Shown piece by piece: positions 17,360 through 25,876 of a stretch of 39,358 bases of DNA; positions within the stretch are counted from its first letter, which is position 1, and every line of letters begins with the position of its first letter. A program made the translations under genes and the position numbers. The DNA comes from Phycisphaerales bacterium (GTDB lineage: Bacteria; Planctomycetota; Phycisphaerae; Sedimentisphaerales; Anaerobacaceae), in the NCBI GenBank assembly GCA_003170415.1, contig PMZJ01000011.1:1-39358 (forward strand), written 5' to 3'. The notes below the pieces were generated by a model, which had not been told where the DNA came from, did no database searches, and saw only the letters and a list, made by a program, of their open reading frames with translations.

Positions 17360-18121
17360 TTATTTTGTCTTGTCGCTTATCTTGTGTGATAAAAACCACT
17401 CATAAAGTTCCGGATTATTGTAGGTTTCCGTCCACGAGTCGTGTTCGGCCTCAGGATAAATTGTAAGTTTCGCATCTCCGCCCGCTTTTTTGACGGCATC
17501 GACCATTTCCTGCGACCTTATCAATGGCACAGTATTGTCTTTTGCGCCGTGAAATGCCCAGACGGGGACTTTTTTAAGCCGTGGTGCGCCATATCGTTCG
17601 CCGCCGCCGCATATCGGCGCTATGGCCGCAAACCGGTCAGGATATGCCATTGCCAAACTCCATGTCCCGAAGCCCCCCATACTCAGGCCCGTCAGGTACA
17701 CCCTGTCCGTATCGACGCGATATTTCTTTTCAATATCATCGAGCAGATTAATCAGGATTTCGTTCTTCTCCGGCCACCAGATATCCTTGGGGCATTGAGG
17801 CGAAACAATAATAAAATCAAAACTCCTGCCCTGTGCAATCATCTTGGGCGGGCCGTGTTTTTTGACGACCTCGATATTGCTTCCTCTTTCTCCCGCGCCG
17901 TGCAAAAACATTATCAAAGGCCATTTGTCTTTGCTTTTGTCGTAGTCGGCGGGCAAATACAGGAGATAATTGCAATCTTCGACTTTCGTAATCTTTTTGT
18001 TGAGCATTTGCTTACTCTGCCCCCCGGCTTTTTCGGATTTTGTGTCCATTGTCGTTCCGCACCCAACACAAATCATTAACCCCAAACACATCAAACCTCG
18101 CGCAAACTTTCCTGTTTTCAT
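17360..18121 (-). CDS. Lipoprotein alpha/beta-hydrolase (esterase/peptidase-like)
   Basis: A 253-residue exported hydrolase. A signal peptide ends in the lipobox-like ICVGCG near residue 21, which predicts lipid anchoring. The fold shows FLHGAGERG (oxyanion region), the nucleophile elbow TGLSMGGFG, then the acid in GAKDNTVP and the catalytic His in AEHDSW. This places it near the dienelactone-hydrolase/phospholipase/prolyl-oligopeptidase-like esterases, many of which act on plant polysaccharide esters. The substrate is not readable. GAGG stands 7 bases before the ATG. It lies between gatC and gatA, which has no functional logic I can see and suggests insertion into an ancestral gatCAB operon. 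Confidence 0.82.
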   Translation of the reverse strand: MKTGKFARGLMCLGLMICVGCGTTMDTKSEKAGGQSKQMLNKKITKVEDCNYLLYLPADYDKSKDKWPLIMFLHGAGERGSNIEVVKKHGPPKMIAQGRSFDFIIVSPQCPKDIWWPEKNEILINLLDDIEKKYRVDTDRVYLTGLSMGGFGTWSLAMAYPDRFAAIAPICGGGERYGAPRLKKVPVWAFHGAKDNTVPLIRSQEMVDAVKKAGGDAKLTIYPEAEHDSWTETYNNPELYEWFLSHKISDKTK

Positions 18122-18138
18122 ATTGTGTCCTCATTTTT

Positions 18139-18171
18139 CAATCACAAATCATAAATCATAAATTATAAATG
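18139..18171. repeat. AT-rich direct reiteration upstream of the hydrolase gene
   Basis: An 8-base-like unit (variants of AATCATAA) is reiterated three to four times between gatC and the hydrolase. Similar reiterations occur near 33-58 and inside two genes (31252-31279 and 35085-35115). Confidence 0.5.
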
Positions 18172-18172
18172 G

Positions 18173-18472
18173 TTACGATTCTTCCAGTATCTTCGGCACC
18201 TTGAAAAACGGCCCATCGCTTTGTGGCGCGTTGGCGAGTGTTTTTTCCGTCCCTAAGGATTCTTTTATGACGTCGTCGCGAAAAACATTGCTTACCGGCA
18301 GGCAGTGTGCCATCGGCTCAACGCCTTCGGTGTTCAGTTTATTCATTCTCTCAACGTAATCGATGATGGCGTTCAGTTGTCCCGCGAACTCTTCTATTTC
18401 CGCTTCGCTCAACTCCAGCCGGGCCAGTTTGGCGACCTTTTTCACCTGTGATTTGTCTATTTTTTTATCCAT
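18173..18472 (-). CDS. gatC: Aspartyl/glutamyl-tRNA amidotransferase subunit C
   Basis: A 99-residue small subunit that stabilises GatA and joins it to GatB. The N-terminal helix VKKVAKLARLELSEAEIEEF and the later FRDDV motif are typical, as is the C-terminal FFKVPKIL. The frame is open to a TTG at 18481, three codons earlier. The ATG at 18472 gives the usual length. It starts only 13 bases after the T-tract of the rpmB terminator, so its promoter is unclear and transcription may depend on read-through. Confidence 0.93.
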   Translation of the reverse strand: MDKKIDKSQVKKVAKLARLELSEAEIEEFAGQLNAIIDYVERMNKLNTEGVEPMAHCLPVSNVFRDDVIKESLGTEKTLANAPQSDGPFFKVPKILEES

Positions 18473-18484
18473 ACAGCCCAAACG

Positions 18485-18518
18485 AAATAAAAAGAGCGAG
18501 GCGCATCCCGCCTCGCTC
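18485..18518 (-). terminator. Strong Rho-independent terminator between rpmB and gatC
   Basis: On the minus strand a perfect 10-bp stem (GAGCGAGGCG paired with CGCCTCGCTC; arms at 18509-18518 and 18494-18503), with a 5-base loop, is followed by TTTTTATTT. It ends rpmB transcription immediately upstream of gatC. Confidence 0.9.
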
Positions 18519-18547
18519 AGAAAGATTCTCCAGCCAAACTACTCCCG

Positions 18548-18817
18548 TCAACTGGTTGTCTTCTCGGCGGGTTTTTTGTAGTTGCGTTTCGGCCGTTTCT
18601 GAACAAGCCCCATTTTTATCGCTTTGGCCGACACCCTTATCCGGATCACCTTGCCATCGACAATCGCGTGAACTTTCTGGATGTTCGGCTTGAACTTGCG
18701 TCTGGTGATACCGGTAATCTTACGACCAACGCCGCCTAAGTATTTGGCTTTGCCTCGCCGGGTAATCTGATTGCCAAACGACGTGCGTTTGCCGGTATAA
18801 TAACATTCTCTCGACAT
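18548..18817 (-). CDS. rpmB: 50S ribosomal protein L28
   Basis: An 89-residue ribosomal protein. It begins MSRECYYTGKRTSFGN, the family start with a Cys at position 5, and has the central NxQKVHA-like segment (PNIQKVHAI) and a basic C-terminus. A GGAG site lies 8 bases before the ATG. It has its own promoter (18889-18917) and a strong terminator (18485-18518), so it is a single-gene unit. Confidence 0.96.
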   Translation of the reverse strand: MSRECYYTGKRTSFGNQITRRGKAKYLGGVGRKITGITRRKFKPNIQKVHAIVDGKVIRIRVSAKAIKMGLVQKRPKRNYKKPAEKTTS

Positions 18818-18888
18818 CTAATATACTCCTTTGCGAAAAAAACACTGCTATTAACGCCTATACGCTCAAACTAACTTTGAAATGGAGG

Positions 18889-18917
18889 ATTATAGCAACT
18901 GCCGCCGGGTTCTGCAA
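18889..18917 (-). promoter_or_regulatory. Promoter of rpmB
   Basis: On the minus strand TTGCAG (18912-18917) and TATAAT (18889-18894) are 17 bases apart. The TGC immediately before TATAAT makes an extended -10. The predicted start near 18882 gives a leader of about 65 bases. Confidence 0.65.
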
Positions 18918-18983
18918 CGCTGATTTTCCTCGGTTTTCTGTTTTCTGTCCTCCGTCTTCCGTCCTCATTAAGTTTCGTTTTTG

Positions 18984-19012
18984 TTGCAATATCCTGGGAC
19001 TGTGTGTAAAAT
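18984..19012 (+). promoter_or_regulatory. Promoter of tRNA-Pro
   Basis: TTGCAA (18984-18989) and TAAAAT (19007-19012) are separated by 17 bases. An imperfect dyad, ACGGTTAAA/TTTGACCGT (19021-19038), lies between the predicted start site and the tRNA. Confidence 0.6.
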
Positions 19013-19042
19013 GCACCTTTACGGTTAAATTTGACCGTTATG

Positions 19043-19117
19043 CGGGGTGTAGCTCAGCTTGGCTAGAGCGCTTGGTTTGGGACCAAGAGGCCGCTGGTTC
19101 GAATCCAGTCACCCCGA
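19043..19117 (+). tRNA. tRNA-Pro (UGG)
   Basis: A complete cloverleaf with acceptor arms CGGGGTG and CACCCCG and discriminator A. The anticodon loop TTTGGGA gives anticodon UGG, and the T-loop has GGTTCGAATCC. CCA is not encoded. Its last 9 bases overlap the end of the opposing membrane-protein gene. Confidence 0.96.
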
Positions 19118-21325
19118 TTTTTGCTTGCCAGGCGAGCGAAAATAGAGCAGGAGAGAGATTGCCCCCAAAAGCGAAAGGGTGAATATCGTTATTGCTGCGC
19201 CAATCAGGAAGCTCGTCGGTCTGTAAACGAAAACCACGTTATGCCTGCCGGTGGTAAGGAGAACGGCCCGCAGCAGATAATCGGCCCGCAAGATTTGCAC
19301 CTTGTTGCTGTCTATGTATGCCTGCCAGCCCGGATAGAAAAGCTCGCTCAAGACCAGATAGGTGTCGCTGTCCGAAGCGCAATCAACCTCAATCCTGTTC
19401 GGCTGATACTTGGTAATCGTTACGTTATTCCCGTCTGGCGGCGCCTCCGTCCCTTTCGGATTTGGCGGCACATTTTCAGGCGGGATCGCTTCGAGCAGAA
19501 CCTGTTTTTGAGGGTCGAAATCAGGTCGCTTGATATACTGCAAATGGTCTTCGAGCCGGGGCAGAAATAGAGCGTTGCTTACAAGGGTTGCGCGCGGCAT
19601 CACCTGTTTCGCCGTTATCAGCTCAAATCCATCTTCGTTTATGATTAGCGCATACTTAATCCCCAGAATCTTTGAGCTAAACACCGAATTTCGGCTGAAT
19701 ATCCTGGGATTCAGAGTATGTCTGGTCTTCGTTTCTATGGGCACGTTAGCCATCTCGTGCATAAATCTAAAATAGCGGCCTAATGCAATAGGGGTATAGG
19801 CATTGACGCCGTAATAATGAAAATTTGCCCCGACAAATGCGTCCAAAGGCGATGCGACCCTGTAAAATCCGAGGTCATTACCAAATAAGCGTTCATAGGG
19901 CTGTTTTTTCAGCACCTCATTCTGATTTATTATGGGTGTTTGGGAATGATAGGCCAGGTAAAGGTCAATAAACAGGACAGCGATTATCACGCCGGCGACA
20001 ACAGATTTGTTTTTCACAAACCGGCCCAGGTCCAGAATGACAAATGCGACAACGAAAAAAGCAACGGCTAACACTATATCTTTTGAAGCCAGTGGAACCT
20101 GAAAGAACACTGCTCCGGCGAATAAGCACATTAGCAACACGGCGAACAAACCCATTGCGGCTATGTGCTGTTTTTTTGTGGTTGTTGTTTGGCATATGTG
20201 CTGAATACCAAGACCCGCGAGTGCGGACATTGAGAAAGTGAATATAAGCAGACAACGAGCGGGTATGCGAAAAGTTGAGATTCCGGGAAGGCATTGATAG
20301 TACAAATGGTATATAGGGGTATTGTCGCCAAGCATGATTGTAACCGCGATAAGGGCCATAATCCTGAAGCACCATGTATGCTGAGAATGTCTGGAAAAAC
20401 ATGCTCCGATTCCAGCGAGAATAATAGCCAAAATACCAAGATAGCCGGCATATTCCACGTCTTGTTTTAGCGAAGAATTATTAACCGCGGGCGCGAGGAA
20501 CGTAAATAAATTCTGAGGAGGAAATGAGTAAGCGGTGGCGAATTGATATGTTTTTTCAGCCCTGTCGCTGAGAAACATAAACTCCAGAGAAGGCAAAACC
20601 TGCACCGCGCTGATTCCAAATGCCACAAGCAGAATTAACCCCCAAAACGCCGCCGGCTGATAAAAGGGCTTTGGTCTTGCCGGTTGAGGAGTGGAAATGT
20701 ATCTGACAAGAGCGTAAACCGTGAGAAACAGGGCCGTATAATAATTGTTTTGCGGCTCACCGCTCAGAATCTGCAGGCCGAACACCAGACCTGTAATAAG
20801 AAAAAAGCGAGTTCGGCCTGTCTTGTACCCCTTTTCAAAAAGATAAAAAATCCAGGGCAGCAAAGCGGCCGTATGAATCATTGTTATGTGGCCGGCACAA
20901 ATCCTGTTCATAAAGTAGCCGCTTAAACTGTAAACGACCGCCGAAGCCAGGCCGGAGCTTCTGGAGCCTGTGATGAGCAACACGAAACAATACATTCCCG
21001 CTGCCGCTAAATAAATATGCAAAAGTGTGTCGATATTGAATGCCCAGGACAAAGGCAAAGCTACATATAACAGCGTGGCGGGATAAAAAACAAACGTCTG
21101 AGGGTTGGCTATGAACGGATGCCCGCTGTAATAATAAGGGTTCCAGAGCGGGACACTTCCTGACAGGAGTTGCTCCTTGATGAATTGGGCGTGCCAGAGG
21201 AAATATTGGGCAACGTCGCTACCCCCAATGAAGTTCCCGTGGGCAGGGAATATGTTTTCTCTAAAGAAGACAACAATAAACCCGAGCATCACCAAAGCGG
21301 GCCAAATTTTTCGCAGCATTTTCAT
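19109..21325 (-). CDS. YfhO-family multi-pass membrane protein
   Basis: A 738-residue integral membrane protein with a dozen or more hydrophobic helices and a C-terminal extracytoplasmic region. The N-terminal part with GGSDVAQYFLWHAQFI and SVPLWNPYYYSGHPFIANPQ matches YfhO-like GT-C-fold proteins, which are associated with glycosylation of surface polymers or lipids. The tail has VDCASDSDTYLVLSELFYPGW, a conserved feature of the family, then a final pair of helices. The substrate is unknown. The stop codon lies inside the 3' end of tRNA-Pro on the other strand. TAAAAT lies 9 bases before the ATG with no ribosome-binding site, which suggests leaderless translation. Confidence 0.85.
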   Translation of the reverse strand: MKMLRKIWPALVMLGFIVVFFRENIFPAHGNFIGGSDVAQYFLWHAQFIKEQLLSGSVPLWNPYYYSGHPFIANPQTFVFYPATLLYVALPLSWAFNIDTLLHIYLAAAGMYCFVLLITGSRSSGLASAVVYSLSGYFMNRICAGHITMIHTAALLPWIFYLFEKGYKTGRTRFFLITGLVFGLQILSGEPQNNYYTALFLTVYALVRYISTPQPARPKPFYQPAAFWGLILLVAFGISAVQVLPSLEFMFLSDRAEKTYQFATAYSFPPQNLFTFLAPAVNNSSLKQDVEYAGYLGILAIILAGIGACFSRHSQHTWCFRIMALIAVTIMLGDNTPIYHLYYQCLPGISTFRIPARCLLIFTFSMSALAGLGIQHICQTTTTKKQHIAAMGLFAVLLMCLFAGAVFFQVPLASKDIVLAVAFFVVAFVILDLGRFVKNKSVVAGVIIAVLFIDLYLAYHSQTPIINQNEVLKKQPYERLFGNDLGFYRVASPLDAFVGANFHYYGVNAYTPIALGRYFRFMHEMANVPIETKTRHTLNPRIFSRNSVFSSKILGIKYALIINEDGFELITAKQVMPRATLVSNALFLPRLEDHLQYIKRPDFDPQKQVLLEAIPPENVPPNPKGTEAPPDGNNVTITKYQPNRIEVDCASDSDTYLVLSELFYPGWQAYIDSNKVQILRADYLLRAVLLTTGRHNVVFVYRPTSFLIGAAITIFTLSLLGAISLLLYFRSPGKQKSG

Positions 21326-21485
21326 CGCTTAAGCATTTTAACCTAACCGTGTAATCCATTGGTAGAGAAAGTTGGTGAGCATTATGGCTGCGGGGGGTTG
21401 TGTATAGCGGATGAATAGAGTAATTTATCGGCTGGCCGGGTTGATTCGGCAGGGGATACCGTCGAGACCCAAAAGGGGAAGATAT

Positions 21486-21881
21486 ATGACAGCCACAAGA
21501 GAACAGGTTTTTGAGCAGGTGCGGGAGGTGCTGGTTGATGCGCTGGGCGTTGATGAGGAGGAAGTAACCGGCAAGGCAACGCTGATGGGCGATTTGGGGG
21601 CGGAGAGCATCGATTTTTTAGATATCGTTTTTCGGCTGGAAAAGGCCTTCGATATTAAGATTCCGCGAGAGGAGCTTTTCCCCGCGGAGACACTTTTGAA
21701 CAATCATGAGCTGGTCAGCAACGGCAAATTAACCGCCAAAGGTCTTGCGGAGTTAAGAGAGAAGATGCCTCACACAGATATATCTATTTTCCAGAATGAC
21801 CCGGACATCAATAAGTTGGGCGACCTGTTTACCGTCAATTCGATAGTCAATTACATTGTCGGCAAACTGAACGGCCGCTGA
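21486..21881 (+). CDS. Acyl-carrier-protein-like phosphopantetheine protein, extended
   Basis: A 131-residue protein with an ACP fold. The attachment motif GDLGAESIDFLDIVFRLE carries Ser41 for the phosphopantetheine arm, followed by FDIKIPREELFP. It is about 50 residues longer than standard AcpP, because a segment around residues 75-110 separates the IPREE helix from the last helix (TVNSIVNYI). This indicates a specialised carrier rather than the housekeeping fatty-acid ACP. The frame opens at 21411, but GGGGAAG lies just upstream of the ATG at 21486, which starts the conserved region. It stands alone, converging on a lipoprotein gene 11 bases away. Partner synthases are not in the window. 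Confidence 0.8.
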   Translation: MTATREQVFEQVREVLVDALGVDEEEVTGKATLMGDLGAESIDFLDIVFRLEKAFDIKIPREELFPAETLLNNHELVSNGKLTAKGLAELREKMPHTDISIFQNDPDINKLGDLFTVNSIVNYIVGKLNGR

Positions 21882-21892
21882 AAAAATAATCT

Positions 21893-22339
21893 TTACTTGT
21901 CGGTTTGGGTCTGCTCCGTTGCCTTTGGTTGTTCTGCGGTCTTTTGCTGCTCTATTCTGGCCTGAAGCGCGTTAATTACCGCCTTGAGCGTTTCAACCTG
22001 CTTTTCCAGTTCGCCGGTTTTTTTTATCTGCTCGGCCAGCAGCGTCTTGAGCTTGTCGTTTTCCTGCTGAACGCCATCTGCATCGGTCGTCGTTGCGTTG
22101 CTGTCTTCAATCAGCTGGTTTAACTGTATCTGAATGTTGTCTTTCGCCTGGTTTGCAGTAGCGAGTTTTTCATTAAGGTAGCTGACCTCGCTCTTCAACT
22201 GGACTGTCTCGGCCTTGAGCTTAACAATCTCTGCCCTTGCCTGTGCCGCCTCGGCAAGAGCTTTTCGCTTTCCATCATCTTTACAGCCGGCCAGCGCCAT
22301 TATAAGAACCAGTATTACGAGCAATCTGTTTTTTATCAT
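21893..22339 (-). CDS. Coiled-coil lipoprotein
   Basis: A 148-residue exported protein. A signal peptide ends in the lipobox MALAGC (Cys about residue 19). The rest is almost entirely heptad-like coiled coil, rich in Ala, Lys, Glu and Gln, followed by a Gln/Thr-rich tail. It resembles Lpp- or OmpH-like structural lipoproteins in composition only. GAGGTG precedes the ATG. It lies downstream of, and on the same strand as, the pseudopilin and glmS. No function can be assigned beyond a likely envelope-structural role. Confidence 0.7.
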   Translation of the reverse strand: MIKNRLLVILVLIMALAGCKDDGKRKALAEAAQARAEIVKLKAETVQLKSEVSYLNEKLATANQAKDNIQIQLNQLIEDSNATTTDADGVQQENDKLKTLLAEQIKKTGELEKQVETLKAVINALQARIEQQKTAEQPKATEQTQTDK

Positions 22340-22425
22340 TTTTGCACCTCGTATCAGCCGACGAAGCAGGCGTTTCCCTTTGTTGTTAATATCGGCGATT
22401 TAAGATGGAAAGCCGTAGTCGATAA

Positions 22426-23181
22426 CTATTGAAGCCAGTCGATGCCGCGGATGCCGTGGATTGTAAGGTTCGGGTTTGGGAAGCCGTCGCGGGCCGGATT
22501 AATGTCGTTGGAATCGAGAAAGCGGACGTGGCCGTCAGCAAACAGAAAGTTTCGGCTGCCCATCCAGCACCACCAGCCGGAATCCATCTCCTCGACGCGA
22601 TGATTGCTCAGCCATTCGCCGACAAGTATTTTCCCTGCGGGCTTGGCGACGTTCACGGATTTTTGTGCCACGGGCCGTAACACGGTAAGGTCGCTATAAG
22701 CACTGTTCAAACTATCGATATCTTCCGGGCTGTGATAAAACGCCAGCGAATAGGAGTAACTGGTAGATTCCCACTTTACGGGGGCAATTTTATCCGACGG
22801 ACAGAGAAGAACCGAAGGGTTTTTGGCGTTGATATTTCCTCCGAGGTGAGGTGCGATAAATCCTTTCCACCCTCGCCCCATCCAAAGCCAGATATTAGGG
22901 TCTGTCGGCTGCTTTTTGGGCAGGGGGTCCTGGGCGCAAGGGTATTTGTCATCGTTTGAGCTGAGGTACGAATGCATCGCGAGGTCGATTTGATGCAGAT
23001 TGGAGCCGCAACTCACTCGCCTTGCCATTGCCCTTGCCTTTCCCAGCCCCGGCAGAAGTATCGCCGTTACAGCGGCGATAATTGCAATGACGACGAGCAG
23101 CTCGACGATGGTGAAGCCGTTTTCCTTGATACTCGATTTCGAGTATCGAGCATCGAGTATCAAGTATCCCGCCTTTTGCAT
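22426..23181 (-). CDS. Type II secretion/type IV pilin-like pseudopilin with planctomycete-type C-terminus
   Basis: A 251-residue pseudopilin. The methylation motif [18 protein letters not shown] gives a predicted prepilin-peptidase cut after Gly22 with Glu at +5. The C-terminal [14 protein letters not shown] is the motif shared by the large family of prepilin-like proteins in planctomycetes and relatives. The leader is unusually long and basic because it encodes a palindromic repeat (23125-23164), giving [14 protein letters not shown] in front of the normal motif. The ATG at 23181 is one base past the glmS stop. The ORF extends to 23253 but would then overlap glmS. TTG codons inside the leader are alternative starts. 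Confidence 0.83.
   Translation of the reverse strand: MQKAGYLILDARYSKSSIKENGFTIVELLVVIAIIAAVTAILLPGLGKARAMARRVSCGSNLHQIDLAMHSYLSSNDDKYPCAQDPLPKKQPTDPNIWLWMGRGWKGFIAPHLGGNINAKNPSVLLCPSDKIAPVKWESTSYSYSLAFYHSPEDIDSLNSAYSDLTVLRPVAQKSVNVAKPAGKILVGEWLSNHRVEEMDSGWWCWMGSRNFLFADGHVRFLDSNDINPARDGFPNPNLTIHGIRGIDWLQ
23125..23164. repeat. Nested palindrome in the pseudopilin leader
   Basis: Arms CTTGATACTCGAT (23125-23137) and ATCGAGTATCAAG (23152-23164) are perfect 13-bp inverted copies. A second palindrome, GATACTCGA-TT-TCGAGTATC (23128-23147), is nested inside. It is translated in frame into the prepilin leader. Confidence 0.8.
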
Positions 23182-23182
23182 A

Positions 23183-25051
23183 CTACTCGACCGTGACGCT
23201 CTTGGCGAGGTTGCGTGGCTTATCGACGTCGTGGCCGCGAAGAACGGCCGCATGATATGCCATCAACTGAAGCGGTATGACGGTGAGCATCGGCTGCAGC
23301 AATTCCGGCGCATCCGGAACGGTTATCAGGTAATCGGCATACGGCTTGATGTGGTCGTTGCCTTCGGTGGCGACGATAATGGTTTTGCCTTTTCTTGCCC
23401 GGACCTCGCAGATGTTGCCTATGATTTTGTCGTATTGAGGACCGTTGGTGGCGATGAATACGGCCGGCATGCCATCGACAATCAGGGCGATGGGGCCGTG
23501 TTTCATCTCCGCAGCGGGCAATCCCTCGGCGTGAATATAGCTTATCTCCTTTAGTTTCAGTGCGCCTTCCAGCGCTACGGGGTAATTGATGCCCCGGCCA
23601 AGGAACAGCCAGTTGTTCTGATTGATGTTTGCCTGGGCAATAGTTCGAATGTGTTCCGACTGCTTAAGGATTTGCGAGATTTTATCCGGTATTTTGGCCA
23701 GCTCTTTGATGTATCTTGTCGCTTCGTCGCTGCTTACAAGTCTTCTTCTGCTAAGCTCAATTGCCAGCATCGTCAGCACGGCTACCTGGGCAGTAAACGC
23801 CTTGGTACTCGCCACACCGATTTCCGGGCCTGCGTGCAGATATACCCCGGCATCGGTTGCGCGGGCGATTGATGAGCCGACGACGTTAACTATGCCGAGA
23901 ACCGTTGCACCGCGTTCTTTTGCCTGTTCGACGGCGGCAAGCGTATCTGCCGTCTCACCCGACTGGCTTATTGCGATGACGGTTGTGCCGTCTTCTATGA
24001 TTGGATTGCGATAGCGAAATTCGCTGGCGTATTCGGTCTCGGTGATGATTCTCGCCATTTGCTCGAAGAGGAATTCACCGACCAGTCCAGCGTGAAATGC
24101 CGTTCCGCAGGCGGTGATAATCAGCCGTTTTATGTGCGTCATCGCCCGCAGGTAATCATTGACGCCGCCTAAGTGTATTCTGTCGTTTTGGGGGTCAATC
24201 CTGCCGCCCATACAGGTGGTCAATGCCTTGGGCTGCTCGAAAATTTCCTTGAGCATGTGATGTTTGAAGCTGCCAAGTTCGATTTGCTCGAGGGAAAATT
24301 CAATGTTCTCAAGTGACTTGGTTACCGCGATGTTATCAATGGTCTTGGTATGAAACCCGTCCGCTGTAACGATTACCATTTCGTTGTCCGAAAGGTAAAG
24401 TGCCTTCGCTGTGTGCTCAATAATCGCCGCCGCGTCGGATGCCAGGATATACTCGCCTTCACTCACCCCTAAAATCAGAGGGCTTCCCTTTTTGGCTCCG
24501 ATGAACATATCAGGGCAGTCCGCGCACAGGATTCCAAGCCCGTAAGTTCCGTGCACTTCCTGTAATGCTCGCTGTACCGCCCACTCGAACCTGTTCTGGC
24601 CCTGGGGTTTGCGTGTCCGCTCGCCCGCGTCGCATTTTTCGTAAAAATAGCCGATAAGGTTCGCTATCACCTCGGTATCGGTATCGCTGACGAAGGTTAC
24701 GCCCTCGTTTTGCAGCCAGGTTTTCAGCGTCGAATAGTTTTCGATGATGCCGTTGTGAACAACGGCTATTTTGCCGGTGTAATCCGCGTGGGGATGGGCG
24801 TTTATCTGGTTTGGGACGCCGTGAGTTGCCCAGCGGGTATGCCCAAGACCAAGCGTTTCGTTTGCCTGGGGCTTGTCGAGAATTGCCTCAAGGGCGGCTA
24901 TCCTGCCGCTTGTTTTTTTGATCTTAATAACGCCGTTGCTTAGCAGGGCCACGCCGGCCGAGTCGTAACCGCGATATTCGAGGCGTTTCAGTCCCTCAAT
25001 AAGGATTGGCTGAGCTGTCTTTTGACCCAGATATGCCACTATGCCGCACAT
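23183..25051 (-). CDS. glmS: Glutamine--fructose-6-phosphate aminotransferase (isomerizing)
   Basis: A 622-residue enzyme that makes glucosamine 6-phosphate for peptidoglycan and LPS. The N-terminal glutaminase starts MCGIVAYLG with nucleophile Cys2 and has [10 protein letters not shown]. Two SIS domains follow ([50 protein letters not shown]), ending in the family motif [13 protein letters not shown]. Length is normal. No glmS ribozyme core is visible in its leader. It diverges from hisH and is followed one base after its stop by the pseudopilin gene. Confidence 0.96.
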   Translation of the reverse strand: MCGIVAYLGQKTAQPILIEGLKRLEYRGYDSAGVALLSNGVIKIKKTSGRIAALEAILDKPQANETLGLGHTRWATHGVPNQINAHPHADYTGKIAVVHNGIIENYSTLKTWLQNEGVTFVSDTDTEVIANLIGYFYEKCDAGERTRKPQGQNRFEWAVQRALQEVHGTYGLGILCADCPDMFIGAKKGSPLILGVSEGEYILASDAAAIIEHTAKALYLSDNEMVIVTADGFHTKTIDNIAVTKSLENIEFSLEQIELGSFKHHMLKEIFEQPKALTTCMGGRIDPQNDRIHLGGVNDYLRAMTHIKRLIITACGTAFHAGLVGEFLFEQMARIITETEYASEFRYRNPIIEDGTTVIAISQSGETADTLAAVEQAKERGATVLGIVNVVGSSIARATDAGVYLHAGPEIGVASTKAFTAQVAVLTMLAIELSRRRLVSSDEATRYIKELAKIPDKISQILKQSEHIRTIAQANINQNNWLFLGRGINYPVALEGALKLKEISYIHAEGLPAAEMKHGPIALIVDGMPAVFIATNGPQYDKIIGNICEVRARKGKTIIVATEGNDHIKPYADYLITVPDAPELLQPMLTVIPLQLMAYHAAVLRGHDVDKPRNLAKSVTVE

Positions 25052-25100
25052 TCCTGTTCCCTCGATTGTAATTCAACTGTCTTTCCGGACAACGGGTTAC

Positions 25101-25129
25101 ATTATAACCGAACCGAAACCGTGGGCGAA
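25101..25129 (-). promoter_or_regulatory. Candidate glmS promoter
   Basis: On the minus strand TTCGCC (25124-25129) and a perfect TATAAT (25101-25106) are 17 bases apart. The start near 25094 would give a 43-base leader. The -35 is poor. Confidence 0.5.
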
Positions 25130-25185
25130 GCACGTTATATCGGCATCAGTTTTGCTGAACTCCATTGTAAGGCGATTGTATTCGA

Positions 25186-25214
25186 CTGGCAATTTAAATT
25201 TGCTAAACTATAAT
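25186..25214 (+). promoter_or_regulatory. Promoter of hisH-hisF
   Basis: CTGGCA (25186-25191, 4 of 6 consensus) and TATAAT (25209-25214) are separated by 17 bases. The start would be near 25221, about 44 bases before hisH. Confidence 0.55.
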
Positions 25215-25264
25215 ACTCGGTTTACCGGCTGAAGTTCGATTTAACATGGGGTTTGATTCAGGAT

Positions 25265-25876
25265 ATGCTTGTAGTTATCGATTATAACGTTGGAAATGTA
25301 AAAAGCGTCTGCAACGCCTTTGACCACCTGGGTTGCCCGGTCGAGCTGAGTTGCGACCGCAGGAAGATTGAGGCGGCTTCTGCACTGGTACTGCCGGGGG
25401 TTGCCGCTTTTGGATTTGCCGTAAATGCCCTTGGCTCGCTCGGTTCTGTAATCAAAGACCTTGCCCTGACGGGTAAACCTCTGCTCGGTATTTGCGTGGG
25501 CTTCCAGATGCTTTTTGACAAAAGCTCCGAATTTGGGACACACAACGGCCTTGGCCTTGTATCGGGTGACGTTGTTGCCATACCGCCGGGTCGAGTCATA
25601 CCGCACATGGGCTGGAACAAGGTTGTATTGCCTGATGATATGGCATTATTTGCCGGGTTAGGAACTGAAAAGCATTTCTATTTCGCGCACTCCTTCTATG
25701 CAAACGTTACCGATAAAACCGCCAAAATTGCCTATACCGACTATGGCTTCAAGCTACCTGCGTCCGTCCAGAAGGGCAACGTTTACGGCACGCAGTTCCA
25801 TCCCGAAAAAAGCGGCCAACAGGGTTTACAGGTACTTCACAATTTTGCCCAGATAGCCAATGGGAGGAATGCCTGA
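25265..25876 (+). CDS. hisH: Imidazole glycerol phosphate synthase subunit HisH
   Basis: The glutaminase subunit of imidazole glycerol phosphate synthase in histidine synthesis, 203 residues. The nucleophile Cys77 is in [12 protein letters not shown], and the catalytic His and Glu are in GTQFHPEKS. The oxyanion-strand segment [10 protein letters not shown] and IPHMGWNKV are family features. The frame also reads from a TTG at 25253. I prefer the ATG at 25265 because it begins at the conserved [10 protein letters not shown]. It overlaps hisF by one base (TGATG). Confidence 0.94.
   Translation: MLVVIDYNVGNVKSVCNAFDHLGCPVELSCDRRKIEAASALVLPGVAAFGFAVNALGSLGSVIKDLALTGKPLLGICVGFQMLFDKSSEFGTHNGLGLVSGDVVAIPPGRVIPHMGWNKVVLPDDMALFAGLGTEKHFYFAHSFYANVTDKTAKIAYTDYGFKLPASVQKGNVYGTQFHPEKSGQQGLQVLHNFAQIANGRNA

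Noticed and set aside
17319-17399. Upstream extension of gatA
   Set aside because: It encodes LDSRFRGND from the palindromic repeat and overlaps the end of the hydrolase gene. The ATG at 17318 matches normal GatA starts.
25052-25180. glmS ribozyme or riboswitch in the glmS leader
   Set aside because: I could not find the glmS ribozyme core, and the likely leader is only about 43 bases.
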